From Bacteroidia bacterium (GTDB lineage Bacteria; Bacteroidota; Bacteroidia; Flavobacteriales; Flavobacteriaceae): DNA of 64,000 bases. A program made the position numbers and the translations under genes. Numbering within the stretch: the first letter of the stretch is position 1; every line of letters starts with the position of its first letter. The stretch covers positions 62,001-126,000 of the forward strand of contig JAUIMB010000004.1 of the NCBI GenBank assembly GCA_030432635.1. The letters run 5' to 3'. Below are positions 17,028 through 26,400 of this stretch, in pieces. The notes under the pieces are model-generated. The model saw only the letters and a program-made list of their open reading frames with translations. It was not told the origin of the DNA and did not search any database.

Positions 17028-17659
17028 TCCAGCTTGTTAAAAATATAGCCACCTTTTTCGGCACCCCAAATATGTTCGCCATTGGCATCAAAGCCTCTAT
17101 CCCAAGAGATGATTTTATCTTCCATGATTTCGACTTCACTAGTGGCATAAGAAGCTCCATATAGTGTGCTTTCACAACTTTTTTCACCTGTTTCGCCTTT
17201 GTAGTACTTAGATTCAAGTCGCTTTAGTAATACTTCACAACCTTCTTTTTTAGTAATACTTTCGATGGAAAGACTATCAAAGGCCTTTGGAGTTTTCCAC
17301 TTGCCAATCCATAAAGAGTCGTCTGGAATGGTATAAATTACCGAACTGTAGATACTATCATTTAATTGTGTTACTTCATAGATGCGTTGACGATAAGGTT
17401 TGTTCTGTCTTGCGTTGAGCGCTTGTTCAACATAAAGATAATGGCCTTTGTCTTCCCAAATTGGATACATGTGCAATGAGATATTAAAATAGGTCGTATC
17501 AACCTTTGACTGTACTTCAGAATTGAATGAGCCTTGCATTAGGGCAAACAATTCTGGGAGATGATTTGGCTTGGTGCCTTTGTCGGTTACCTTTTTTTCA
17601 TTTTTACAGCTCATAAAACAAATGGCTGTCAATATTATAAATGTGCAATTTCTTATCAT
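17024..17659 (-). CDS. CpcT/CpeT-family (chromophore lyase-like) lipoprotein
   Basis: The 211-residue protein has a lipobox (FMSC, ~residues 14-17) and then a domain like the cyanobacterial CpcT/CpeT bilin lyases: LMQGSFNSEVQ near the start, MYPIWEDKGHYLYVEQA, the PYRQRIYEV segment, a C-rich middle (EGCEVLL, EKSCESTLYGA) and the closing WGAEKGGYIFNKL. In cyanobacteria these attach phycocyanobilin to phycobiliproteins. No phycobiliprotein or bilin gene is visible here and the export signal moves it out of the cytoplasm, so a different ligand is likely (inference). Confidence 0.75.
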   Translation of the reverse strand: MIRNCTFIILTAICFMSCKNEKKVTDKGTKPNHLPELFALMQGSFNSEVQSKVDTTYFNISLHMYPIWEDKGHYLYVEQALNARQNKPYRQRIYEVTQLNDSIYSSVIYTIPDDSLWIGKWKTPKAFDSLSIESITKKEGCEVLLKRLESKYYKGETGEKSCESTLYGASYATSEVEIMEDKIISWDRGFDANGEHIWGAEKGGYIFNKLD

Positions 17660-17722
17660 GATTGGTCTGTCTTTTGGCGAAAGATACCAAAAATAGCAAT
17701 GGGACTAAATGCTAAAATAAGA

Positions 17723-19780
17723 TTAATCTACAGGTTTGGTCTTTGGAAGTTCAACGTAAAATTTGGTTCCAATACCTAGTGTACTTTCTACCCAAATTCT
17801 TCCATTGTTTAATTCGACCAATTCCTTACAAATGGATAAGCCAAGGCCAGTTCCTTTTTCGTTGTCTGTTCCTCTTGTGGTAAAAGATCCATTCTTAAAT
17901 AATTTATCGACGTTTTCAGGCGCAATACCAACACCAGTGTCTTCGACACAAATTAAACTATTTCCACTTAGATCGGTATTGGAGACTGTAATCACATCTG
18001 CAACGCGAGAAAACTTCACAGCATTGGTGATGAGGTTTTGTACTACAATTTCAACCATACTTTTGTCGGCATAAATAAAATCACGACGTGATTCATCAAT
18101 AAGCACAATACGTTTCTGTTCGACTTTCTGTTCAACCAAACTCATTTTGGAGCGGAAAACCTCTTGAATATTGAAAAGTTCTGGTTTTGGTTTTAAGCTT
18201 TGCATTTGGGATTTAGACCAATTGAGCAAGTTGTACAATAGTTGCGATGCACTATCGGCATTTTCACTCAATTCAGGAATCAAATCATAGAACTCTTCCT
18301 TTGAAATACCGTCTTCCTTGAGCAAGTCTATACAGCCTTTAATGGACGAGATAGAATCCTTAAGGTCATGTGATACTATGGAAAATAGGCGATCCTTAAC
18401 ATGGTTGACTTCCTCGAGGTGTTGTTTCTGCTTAGCAAATTCTTGGTTTTTAAGTCTAATCTCCAAGTTTTTATCCTGCAGTTCTTCATTGAACTTTAAG
18501 GTGTTCTTGCGCTTAAGGTAAATGAGTAACAAAATGGTAGATACAATTAGAAATGCTGCGCCAAGGACATATGAGATCGCTTTTAATTTTTTGAATGTTT
18601 TGTCATTTTCCTGCTCCTTCAGCTTTAAGGCCATGTCGTTGTCTACATCCTCTTCATCTTCTATAGGTTCTATTTCTATAGGTTTTGTAATAACAGGCGT
18701 GATGGGTTGTATTTCTTTGTCCATCTCACTTTTGAGACTGTAATATTTGCCTTGCCAAAAGAAGGCATTTTGAAATCGTCCTCTAATGGAGTCCAATTCC
18801 TTATGAAGTTTATAATTCTTGAGTAACTCTTCCTTGTTGTCTATTTTTGTCGCTATATCATAAGCTTCATCAATTTGAGCTTGGGCAGTACGAAGGTTTT
18901 TTTGTTGCATGTTTAGCTCACCAATGGCATTTAGCGCTCTTAGAATACCGTCTTCGTTATCAATTTGCCTGTTGAAGGTAAGTCCTTCAACTAAATATTC
19001 GGCGGCTTTACCGTAGTCTTTAAACTGAAGATATTCAGCTCCTATGCGAGGTAAAATTTCACCTTTTAAGCGTTGGTCTGTTATAGGGTTGATTAGGCTT
19101 AAGACAGTTTCAAAATATTCAATAGCCTTACGGTGTTCTTTTCTTTCAGAATACAATAGTGCTATATTTTTGGTTGAGTTTTTAATGCCAACACTATCCC
19201 TAAGCTGTTTTCTTACATTCAATGCCTTGATATTAAACTCAAGTGCCTTGTCAATTTGGTTCGTATTATAGTAAGCTTCGGAAAGGTTGTTATAGGCTGA
19301 ACTTAGTTCATCCTTAAGATTTCGGGACTCGAAGATATGAATGGCAGATAACGAATTTTGAAGCCCAACATTGTAATTGCCACGTTTGATTTCTATGAGA
19401 CCAATGCTGTTGTTGACCTTTGCGATACCAAGTGTGTCACCTAGTTGGCGATAGAATTTTCGAGACCTGTTATAACCGTCGATGGCATTGTAATAGTCAT
19501 CATTTTTAGCATAAATCAAAGCTTTGTAGTAGTTCACATCAGCGATACCTTTACTATGATTTAAAAACTCGGCTAAATGCTCAGTTTGATCAATGTATAA
19601 AAGTGCTTTTTTGTAGTTCTCATCCCGATATAGAGCCTTGACCAAATGAATAGAGGTGTCAACTTTCGAAGAGTCTTGTTTTTGATAAGCTAATTGTATG
19701 GTCAAGCTGTCGATCTCGTCCGTTTGCGTAAAACAGAAAGTCGAAGCAAGTAAAACAGCTAATGTTATTAACTGTTTCAT
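17723..19780 (-). CDS. Orphan sensor histidine kinase with periplasmic TPR domain
   Basis: The 685-residue protein has a signal peptide (1-19), about seven TPR units (~25-330), one membrane helix (ISYVLGAAFLIVSTILLLIYL, about 402-422), a coiled coil and a HisKA domain with the phosphorylated His in SIVSHDLKDS (about residue 471). A HATPase_c domain follows with N box QNLITNAVKFS, G1 DTGVGI and G2 GTGLGLSI. The TPR array outside the membrane probably senses a protein or peptide partner (inference). No response regulator is adjacent, so its target lies elsewhere. A TAATTTTG element (19803-19810) lies 22 nt upstream of the start. Confidence 0.88.
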   Translation of the reverse strand: MKQLITLAVLLASTFCFTQTDEIDSLTIQLAYQKQDSSKVDTSIHLVKALYRDENYKKALLYIDQTEHLAEFLNHSKGIADVNYYKALIYAKNDDYYNAIDGYNRSRKFYRQLGDTLGIAKVNNSIGLIEIKRGNYNVGLQNSLSAIHIFESRNLKDELSSAYNNLSEAYYNTNQIDKALEFNIKALNVRKQLRDSVGIKNSTKNIALLYSERKEHRKAIEYFETVLSLINPITDQRLKGEILPRIGAEYLQFKDYGKAAEYLVEGLTFNRQIDNEDGILRALNAIGELNMQQKNLRTAQAQIDEAYDIATKIDNKEELLKNYKLHKELDSIRGRFQNAFFWQGKYYSLKSEMDKEIQPITPVITKPIEIEPIEDEEDVDNDMALKLKEQENDKTFKKLKAISYVLGAAFLIVSTILLLIYLKRKNTLKFNEELQDKNLEIRLKNQEFAKQKQHLEEVNHVKDRLFSIVSHDLKDSISSIKGCIDLLKEDGISKEEFYDLIPELSENADSASQLLYNLLNWSKSQMQSLKPKPELFNIQEVFRSKMSLVEQKVEQKRIVLIDESRRDFIYADKSMVEIVVQNLITNAVKFSRVADVITVSNTDLSGNSLICVEDTGVGIAPENVDKLFKNGSFTTRGTDNEKGTGLGLSICKELVELNNGRIWVESTLGIGTKFYVELPKTKPVD

Positions 19781-19802
19781 ACCTTAATTAGGGTATTAAT
19801 TG

Positions 19803-19810
19803 CAAAATTA
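19803..19810 (-). promoter_or_regulatory. Predicted -7 element (TAATTTTG) of the TPR-kinase gene
   Basis: TAnnTTTG match on the minus strand, 22 nt before the ATG at 19780. Confidence 0.4.
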
Positions 19811-20001
19811 TTTGTACACGAAACGTCCTTGAGGGAAAATAGGTCGTAATAGTGCTGAAATAATAATGTCAATCTTAAATAAGATTGATTAGTTATCATC
19901 AACGTTTGGGACTTAAATTAATAGCAACACCAAAATTGTGTAAAAAGGACGATAAATGCTAATTTTCAAGTCTTAATGCCAAAAAAACGGATAAAGTGAA
20001 G

Positions 20002-20056
20002 TTTATTCGATGAACTGCATTTTTAAGTGGTTTCTATTTTGCACTTCATCGATAAA
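20002..20056. repeat. Imperfect inverted repeat, ~16-bp stem
   Basis: TTTATTCGATGAACTGCA pairs with TGCACTTCATCGATAAA with one bulge and one mismatch, around a 20-nt A+T-rich loop. It begins 33 nt after the VOC gene stop. Read on the minus strand it is followed about 10 nt later by a T run, so it may be that gene's terminator; its length is unusual for that role. Confidence 0.5.
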
Positions 20057-20088
20057 AGTATGGGTATTGAGTGTTGATTTCCTTAGAG

Positions 20089-20466
20089 TTATGCAGTTTC
20101 TTGCACTAATTCCTGACCAAATTTTATCATATTTCCATCCTCATCCAGGATAGCAAACTCGCGCATTCCCCAAGGTTTGTTCTCCAACGGTCCATTGGGA
20201 TGAACAACACCAAGTGGTTTTAATTCAGCATATAGTTTGTCGATTTCCTGAACATCAACATAACAACTTGTGTTTTCTGGATGAATTTTATCATTACATT
20301 TCCAAAAATGTACTACAAATTGATCACGAGCAATAACGGCATAATTATCATCGAGATAACCTACGCGATTGAAACCAAGTTTGGTTTTGTAAAATTCGAC
20401 GGTATTTTTAATGTTTAGTGAGGCCAAAACAGGAATACCTCTTAGTAGATGCTTTTGTCGTTCCAT
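20089..20466 (-). CDS. VOC-superfamily (glyoxalase / bleomycin-resistance fold) protein
   Basis: The 125-residue protein shows the paired beta-alpha-beta3 pattern of the vicinal oxygen chelate fold: GIPVLASLNIKNTVEFYKTKLGF, YAVIARDQFVVHFW, SCYVDVQEIDKLYAELK, then KPWGMREFAILDEDGNMIKFGQ. The layout is close to bleomycin-binding proteins, but no substrate can be assigned. I chose the Met followed by ERQKHLLRG as start; the longer frame adds 16 residues that do not belong to the fold. Confidence 0.75.
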   Translation of the reverse strand: MERQKHLLRGIPVLASLNIKNTVEFYKTKLGFNRVGYLDDNYAVIARDQFVVHFWKCNDKIHPENTSCYVDVQEIDKLYAELKPLGVVHPNGPLENKPWGMREFAILDEDGNMIKFGQELVQETA

Positions 20467-20545
20467 GGAATCGATGTGCGTTGATTTCGACTTGTAAATT
20501 AAGGAATAATCCATTGTCCTTATCTTAAAATTTTAATAAAAAGTC

Positions 20546-20553
20546 TATCTTTG
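20546..20553 (+). promoter_or_regulatory. Predicted -7 element (TATCTTTG) of argS
   Basis: Exact TAnnTTTG match, 22 nt before the argS ATG. No TTG at the usual -33 spacing. Confidence 0.45.
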
Positions 20554-20575
20554 CCAACCTAAAAATACAATCAAA

Positions 20576-22360
20576 ATGACCCTTCAGGACACTTTATCAA
20601 CCAACGTTAAAGAAGCTGCGAAAGTTATATTCAATGCCGAATTGGAAACCGTGGAATTTCAGGCCACACGAAAAGAGTTTGCAGGTGACATTACTGTGGT
20701 TGTCTTTCCGATGTTAAGGGTCATCAAAGGAAATCCAGCTCAAATAGGAACAGAAATAGGCGATTATTTGGTAGAACATGTCAAGGAGGTTAAGAATTAT
20801 AATGTCGTTAAGGGGTTTTTGAACATCGAAATTTCCGATGCGTTTTATATTGCATTTTTTGATACGATAAGAACTAATTCAAAGTACGGATTTACTTCTG
20901 CTAATGCTGAAAGCAAAGCTGTAATGGTTGAATATTCTTCACCAAATACTAACAAGCCATTGCATTTGGGACATGTGAGAAATGTGTTATTAGGATATAG
21001 TGTTGCGGAAATTTTGAAGGCTTCAGGAAAAAAGGTCTATAAAACACAAATCATAAATGATCGAGGTATCCATATTTGTAAAAGCATGTTGGCATGGCAG
21101 CGCTTTGGAAATGGAGAAACACCAGAAGCTACAGGTTTAAAAGGTGATAAACTCGTAGGAAACTACTACGTAAGGTTTGATCAGGAATATAAAAACGAGA
21201 TTCAAGAACTCATGTCAGAAGGGCAAAGCGAAGCTGAAGCCAAAAAAAATGCTCCAATCCTATTGGAAGCCCAAGAAATGCTCAGAAAATGGGAAGCTGG
21301 AGATGATGAAGTTGTCGCACTTTGGAACAAAATGAATGGTTGGGTATATGACGGGTTTGATACGACGTACAAAAATATAGGTGTAGATTTTGATACACTG
21401 TATTATGAAAGCCAAACCTACTTGTTAGGTAAGGAATTTGTGACCGAAGGTTTAAGGTCTGGTGTTTTCTTCAAAAAGGAAGATGGGTCGGTTTGGTGTG
21501 ATTTGACTGAGGAAGGTTTGGATGAAAAGATTGTATTGCGAAGTGATGGAACTGCTGTATATATGACCCAAGATATAGGCACAGCGATTCAACGTGTCAA
21601 GGATTTTCCTGATGTGGGAGGAATGGTGTATACCGTCGGAAATGAGCAGGATTACCATTTTCAAGTCTTATTTTTGATCTTGAAAAAATTAGGGTTCGAT
21701 TGGGCCAAAAACTTGTACCATTTAAGTTATGGGATGGTAGATTTACCTTCAGGAAAGATGAAGAGTAGAGAAGGTACTGTAGTGGATGCTGATGATTTGG
21801 TTGCTGAAATGGCAGATACTGCTGGTCAAATTTCTGAAGAGCTAGGAAAACTCGATGGCTATACAGAGCAAGAAAAGCAAGAGTTGTATAAAACCATTGG
21901 CTTAGGTGCTTTAAAATATTATATTCTTAAGGTAGATCCAAGAAAACGAATCATGTTCGATCCCAAGGAATCTATCGATTTTCAAGGAAATACGGGTCCG
22001 TTTATTCAATATACATACGCTAGGATTCAATCTATTTTGCGTAAGTCAAATATGAATTTGGATGTTGTATTGAGCGATCTCGAAATGCCTCTTCATGAAA
22101 AAGAAAAAGAACTCATAAAGCAATTGGAATTATTCCCAGAGGTAGTTCAAAATGCCGCAAGTCATTATAGTCCGGCTTTAATTGCCAATTATACGTATGA
22201 TTTGGTAAAAGAATTCAATTCGTTTTATCAAAATGTTTCCATTTTAGGTGCTCATACAGAACACGAAAAAACCTTCAGAGTGCAACTTTCAAATACGGTG
22301 GCCGAAGTCATTAAAAAAGCCTTTGGTTTGCTTGGCATAGAAGTACCAGAGCGTATGTAA
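20576..22360 (+). CDS. argS: Arginyl-tRNA synthetase
   Basis: The 594-residue class I synthetase has an N-terminal Add-1 domain (1-~115), the signature SSPNTNKPLHLGH (HIGH motif HLGH at 130-133), VDLPSGKMKSREG (KMSKS equivalent, about 394-398), and a C-terminal DALR anticodon-binding domain (FIQYTYARIQSIL to the end, closing LLGIEVPERM). It charges tRNA-Arg and needs the tRNA for arginine activation. The length matches the family. A single gene with its own promoter element. Confidence 0.97.
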   Translation: MTLQDTLSTNVKEAAKVIFNAELETVEFQATRKEFAGDITVVVFPMLRVIKGNPAQIGTEIGDYLVEHVKEVKNYNVVKGFLNIEISDAFYIAFFDTIRTNSKYGFTSANAESKAVMVEYSSPNTNKPLHLGHVRNVLLGYSVAEILKASGKKVYKTQIINDRGIHICKSMLAWQRFGNGETPEATGLKGDKLVGNYYVRFDQEYKNEIQELMSEGQSEAEAKKNAPILLEAQEMLRKWEAGDDEVVALWNKMNGWVYDGFDTTYKNIGVDFDTLYYESQTYLLGKEFVTEGLRSGVFFKKEDGSVWCDLTEEGLDEKIVLRSDGTAVYMTQDIGTAIQRVKDFPDVGGMVYTVGNEQDYHFQVLFLILKKLGFDWAKNLYHLSYGMVDLPSGKMKSREGTVVDADDLVAEMADTAGQISEELGKLDGYTEQEKQELYKTIGLGALKYYILKVDPRKRIMFDPKESIDFQGNTGPFIQYTYARIQSILRKSNMNLDVVLSDLEMPLHEKEKELIKQLELFPEVVQNAASHYSPALIANYTYDLVKEFNSFYQNVSILGAHTEHEKTFRVQLSNTVAEVIKKAFGLLGIEVPERM

Positions 22361-22535
22361 ATGACTAAGCTATTTTTTCATAATAGTTCATTGTATTTTT
22401 ACGTTAAGGTTAAATCTATTTGTTAAAAAAATGTTAAAACATCTGTTTTTCAAAACTGCTTGGTTGATAAACTCGTAAGTGTTTCTGTCTTTCCCCAAAG
22501 AGGCTTAATCGCAAGTTTAATTAATAACTAATCAA

Positions 22536-25500
22536 ATGAAAAACAAAATTACTCTAGTAGTTGCTTTTATAGCAATTTTACTTACTTCAACATTTTCATT
22601 TGCTCAAATTGTTACAAGTGGAGCAGATGATGGATCAGACGGAACTTTACGAAACGAAATTGCAGATACGCCTCCTGGAGGAATTATAACCTTTGTAGGT
22701 GTGTCAACAGTTACCTTGAACAGTGAGCTTACTATTAGCAAGGCATTGACCATATCAGGATTGCCTGGATCAACAGTTACTATTGATGCTAACTTTAATG
22801 GAAGGGTTTTTAATGTAAGTGATGGTCCTTTATTTTTGAATGACCTAACATTAACTAATGGGTTAGCTTCAGATGGAGGAGCAATCTACATCACGAATGC
22901 AGATGTGACAATCAATGATTGCATCATTACTGGTAATGTTGCCAATGGCACAGGATCTCCTGCAGGTTCTGGAGGTGGAATTTTTAATGATGTTGGAGGT
23001 GTCTTGGCGGTCTACAATTCTGAAATTTCAAATAATATGGCCAATAGAGCTGGAGGTGGAATTGAAGATAATTCTGGTGTTGGTCTTGGTGTAATACTGA
23101 ATAATGTAAATCTCGATTACAACAATACAGGTGTAATGCCTGCCATTGCTGCTCCTGGAAATGGTGGTGGACTTCATATTACTGGTCCAGGTGATGTCAA
23201 CATCACTGGCGGAACTAGTATCGGAAACATTGCTGCTTCTGAAGGAGGAGGATTGTGGAATGGTTCAGGAATAATGAATGTGGAAGCAACCTTAATAGAT
23301 ACAAATGATGCTCAGGGTGATGGTGCAGATAATGGAGGAGGCGGTATTTTTAACAATGGAGGTACTCTGAATGTTAATTCCAATACACAAATAATCAATA
23401 ATACAGCCACTGGTACTGCAGGTTCAGGTGGAGGAATACTAAGTGTTGGTGGTATTGTAACAGTCAACAGTACTTCAATTACTGCGAACAGAGCAAATAG
23501 AGCTGGAGGTGGTATTGAATTAGCTGGAGGAACCTTGAACTTAAATAATACAAGTCTCAACTCAAATAATGCTGGTGTTGCACCTGCAATGGCCGCTCCT
23601 GGATCAGGAGGAGGACTTCATGTTACTGGCAGTGCAACTACAAACATATCAGGTGGAACCACAAATGCTAATATTGCGGCTAACGAAGGTGGAGGCCTAT
23701 GGAATGGTTCTGGTGTGATGTCAATTGTAGATCATTCTGTAGACGGCAATAGTGCCTCTGGAAATGATGTAATGACTCCTGGTGCTGCTGGTGGAGGTGG
23801 AATTTATAATGAAGGAGGTACGGTTAATATTTCAGGGGCTACGAGCATTTCAAATAATATTGCTGATGGTGCGCAATCTACTGGAGGTGGTATTTTAAAT
23901 GCTTCAGGAACACTCATCGCAAACGGTATATCAATTACAGATAATCAATCGAATAGAGCTGGTGGAGGTATCGAGACCAACGGATTAGGTACTGTTACTT
24001 TGACCAATGTAACACTAAATTCTAATGATACAGGTGTTGTTACCGGAACCGGAGCACCTGGAAATGGTGGTGCTTTACATGTTAGTGGAAGTGGAACCGT
24101 AGACGTAATAGGAAGTACGGTAAGTATGAATATGGCTGCTTCTGAAGGAGGAGGCTTATGGAATGGTTCAGGAATAATGACTGTAGATTCAACTTCCTTA
24201 ACACAGAATGATGCTCAAGGTGATGGTGCAGATAATGGAGGCGGAGCATTGTTTAATAACGGAGGAACACTCATAGTTCAAAATAACACGTCAATCAATG
24301 GTAATACAGCTTCTGGAGCATCGGGTTCAGGAGGAGGAATCCAAAATGTAGATGGAGGCACAATAGAAATTTCTGATTCATCAATAAATGGAAATACAGC
24401 TAACAGAGCTGGTGGAGGAATAGAAGATAATTCTACAAATGCTACTGGAACAATTACACTCACCAATGTAACATTGAATGATAATACTGTAGGAAGTACT
24501 CCTGGAAATGGAGGTGGACTTCATATTACAGGTCCAGGGAATTCTACAATTACTGGTGGAACAGTAAATGGAAATATTGCAGCTCTTGAAGGTGGTGGTT
24601 TATGGAATGGCTCAGGAATGATGACTGTTGATGGAGTTACAATTGATAACAATACTGCAAGTGGTGATGCTGCCAACGAAGGTGGTGGAGGGATCTTCAA
24701 CGCTGGAGGAACTTTAGTGGTTCAAAATGCAACGGTTATTTCAAATAATGATGCCAATGGAGCTGCTGGATCAGGAGGAGGAATCTTGAATGACATGGGA
24801 ACATTGACTGTTATGGATTCAGAATTGAGTGGTAATACCTCTGTTCGAGCTGGAGGTGGAATTGAGGATAATTCGATGATGGGAGCCTTACTAACCTTAA
24901 CCAATGTGACGCTTTCAAATAATAGTACTGGTGCTGCGCCAGGTAATGGAGGCGGACTTCATATTACAGGTCCAGGAGATTCCAATATTATAAATGGTGT
25001 TGTAACTGGTAATGATGCTGCTAGAGAAGGTGGTGGACTTTGGAATGGTTCTGGAGTCATGACCATTAGTGGTGTCGTTATTGATATGAACACGGCAACA
25101 GGAGATGCTGCAGATGATGGAGGAGCAGGTATATTCAACAATGGTGGAACATTAAACATCACCAATGGTACATTGGTTTCCAATAATATTGCTTCAGGGA
25201 CATCAGCTTCAGGTGGTGGATTGCTAAGTACAACAGGAGATGTTACAATTACAAATTCAACATTTGATGGTAATTCTGCAAACAGAGCTGGTGGAGCTAT
25301 CGAATTGATTGATGGTAATTTAATGTTTGAAAACTCTATAATGTCAAACAACGATGTTAATGGTAATGCAGGTACAGCAAATCCAGGAAATGGAGGAGGA
25401 TTCCACGTTTCTGGTATGTCTGGTATGATTACTTTTTCAGCATCTACCATTACAGGTAATTCAGCTGCTAATGAAGGAGGCGGACTTTGGAATCAAAATG

Positions 25501-26324
25501 GAACGACCATGAACGTTAGTATGTCAACTGTTGATAATAACATGGCAGGAGAAGGCGGAGGAATCTATAACAATACAGGTTCTATCACCACAGTAATGAC
25601 AAGTACGATTTCTGGTAATGCAGCATCAGTATCTGGTGGAGGATTGACCAATAATGGTGCAAGTTTAGACCTGAATGCCGTAACAGTTGCACAAAATACA
25701 GCTACAGGAAATGGAGGAGGCATCGATGCCGTTAACAATGTAACACTGAAAAACACAATTGTAGCATTGAATTCTGCAACTACGGGAACAGACGTTTCTG
25801 GAACATTCACCTCAAATGATTATAACTTGATTGGTATGGACGATCTCAATGTTTTCCCTGCACAAGTTAATGATATTGAAGGTGCAGATCCAATTGTTGG
25901 TCCGTTGCAAGATAACGGTGGAACGACTTTTACACATCAATTGTTGGCTGACTCTCCTGCATATAATGCTGGTGATCCAGGCGATATGTTTGTTGATCAG
26001 ATAGGTCAAGCAGTATTTGGATCAGCTAGGGATATTGGAGCCTATGAAGCTCAGACGGCTTTATCGGTTAATGAGTCTACATTAAGTGATTCACTGAATG
26101 TATATCCGAATCCAACAACAGGTGTTTTCAACATTAATGTTGCTTCAGATATTGGAGAAGATTTAAAATTGGAGGTGATTTCCATGAATGGAAGATTAGT
26201 TAGTGAAACCTCATTGACTGAAGGCTTGAATACCATTAATATCAATGGCCTCTCTGCAGGTTTATACATTTTAAAAATGACTTCAGAGACCAGTTCTGTA
26301 ACACATAAGTTGATTTTAGATTAA
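22536..26324 (+). CDS. Giant T9SS-exported right-handed beta-helix repeat protein
   Basis: The 1262-residue protein has a signal peptide (1-24, FSFAQ), an entry segment DDGSDGTLRNEIADTPPGG like CSLREA-type proteins, then six ~150-residue repeats, and a choice-of-anchor-Q-like region (~1130-1180; DPIVGPLQDNGGTT, SPAYNAGD, RDIGAYE). It closes with a T9SS type A domain (VYPNPTTGVFNINV ... GLYILKMTS). Each repeat carries [AS]NRAGGGIE, LTNVTLNSN, PGNGGGLHITG, EGGGLWNGSG and NGGGGIFNNGGT blocks, which predict stacked beta-helix coils with Gly ladders. Inference: a long, thin surface adhesin or polysaccharide-binding filament. No catalytic motif is evident. A terminator follows. Confidence 0.85.
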   Translation: MKNKITLVVAFIAILLTSTFSFAQIVTSGADDGSDGTLRNEIADTPPGGIITFVGVSTVTLNSELTISKALTISGLPGSTVTIDANFNGRVFNVSDGPLFLNDLTLTNGLASDGGAIYITNADVTINDCIITGNVANGTGSPAGSGGGIFNDVGGVLAVYNSEISNNMANRAGGGIEDNSGVGLGVILNNVNLDYNNTGVMPAIAAPGNGGGLHITGPGDVNITGGTSIGNIAASEGGGLWNGSGIMNVEATLIDTNDAQGDGADNGGGGIFNNGGTLNVNSNTQIINNTATGTAGSGGGILSVGGIVTVNSTSITANRANRAGGGIELAGGTLNLNNTSLNSNNAGVAPAMAAPGSGGGLHVTGSATTNISGGTTNANIAANEGGGLWNGSGVMSIVDHSVDGNSASGNDVMTPGAAGGGGIYNEGGTVNISGATSISNNIADGAQSTGGGILNASGTLIANGISITDNQSNRAGGGIETNGLGTVTLTNVTLNSNDTGVVTGTGAPGNGGALHVSGSGTVDVIGSTVSMNMAASEGGGLWNGSGIMTVDSTSLTQNDAQGDGADNGGGALFNNGGTLIVQNNTSINGNTASGASGSGGGIQNVDGGTIEISDSSINGNTANRAGGGIEDNSTNATGTITLTNVTLNDNTVGSTPGNGGGLHITGPGNSTITGGTVNGNIAALEGGGLWNGSGMMTVDGVTIDNNTASGDAANEGGGGIFNAGGTLVVQNATVISNNDANGAAGSGGGILNDMGTLTVMDSELSGNTSVRAGGGIEDNSMMGALLTLTNVTLSNNSTGAAPGNGGGLHITGPGDSNIINGVVTGNDAAREGGGLWNGSGVMTISGVVIDMNTATGDAADDGGAGIFNNGGTLNITNGTLVSNNIASGTSASGGGLLSTTGDVTITNSTFDGNSANRAGGAIELIDGNLMFENSIMSNNDVNGNAGTANPGNGGGFHVSGMSGMITFSASTITGNSAANEGGGLWNQNGTTMNVSMSTVDNNMAGEGGGIYNNTGSITTVMTSTISGNAASVSGGGLTNNGASLDLNAVTVAQNTATGNGGGIDAVNNVTLKNTIVALNSATTGTDVSGTFTSNDYNLIGMDDLNVFPAQVNDIEGADPIVGPLQDNGGTTFTHQLLADSPAYNAGDPGDMFVDQIGQAVFGSARDIGAYEAQTALSVNESTLSDSLNVYPNPTTGVFNINVASDIGEDLKLEVISMNGRLVSETSLTEGLNTININGLSAGLYILKMTSETSSVTHKLILD
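23040..25520 (+). repeat. Six tandem ~450-bp coding repeats
   Basis: The block encoding NRAGGGIE recurs near 23042, 23496, 23951, 24402, 24842 and 25280 (spacing 438-455 bp). The block encoding GGGLWNGSG recurs near 23243, 23688, 24146, 24589, 25028 and 25484. The copies have diverged at third positions, so they are old duplications, but local identity is still high around the Gly-rich blocks. Confidence 0.85.
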
Positions 26325-26355
26325 AATCCTTACTTTAATAACTAAATTTGCTAGA

Positions 26356-26384
26356 AGGAGTCACTTTACAGTGGCTCTTTTTAT
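26356..26384 (+). terminator. Intrinsic terminator of the beta-helix repeat gene
   Basis: AGTCAC pairs with GTGGCT (one G-T pair) around a short loop, then a T-rich run. It lies 31 nt after the stop at 26324, in the convergent gap before the YfiT-like gene. Confidence 0.6.
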
Positions 26385-26400
26385 TTTTGAAAACATCGCA

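Larger units (their letters stand above)
19781..20088. other. Non-coding gap of 308 nt with two inverted repeats
   Basis: No convincing coding frame. It holds the TPR-kinase promoter element, a perfect 8-bp-arm inverted repeat (TCAATCTT-AAAT-AAGATTGA, 19869-19888) and a longer imperfect hairpin at 20002-20056. Confidence 0.6.

Noticed and set aside
24959-25450. 163-residue and other open frames antisense to the repeat protein
   Set aside because: They mirror the Gly/Asn-rich repeat codons (Pro-rich reversed frames) and have no independent start region.
23040-25520. Tandem repeats considered as a CRISPR array
   Set aside because: Period ~450 bp, in frame, encoding Gly-rich blocks with no spacers; it is a coding repeat.
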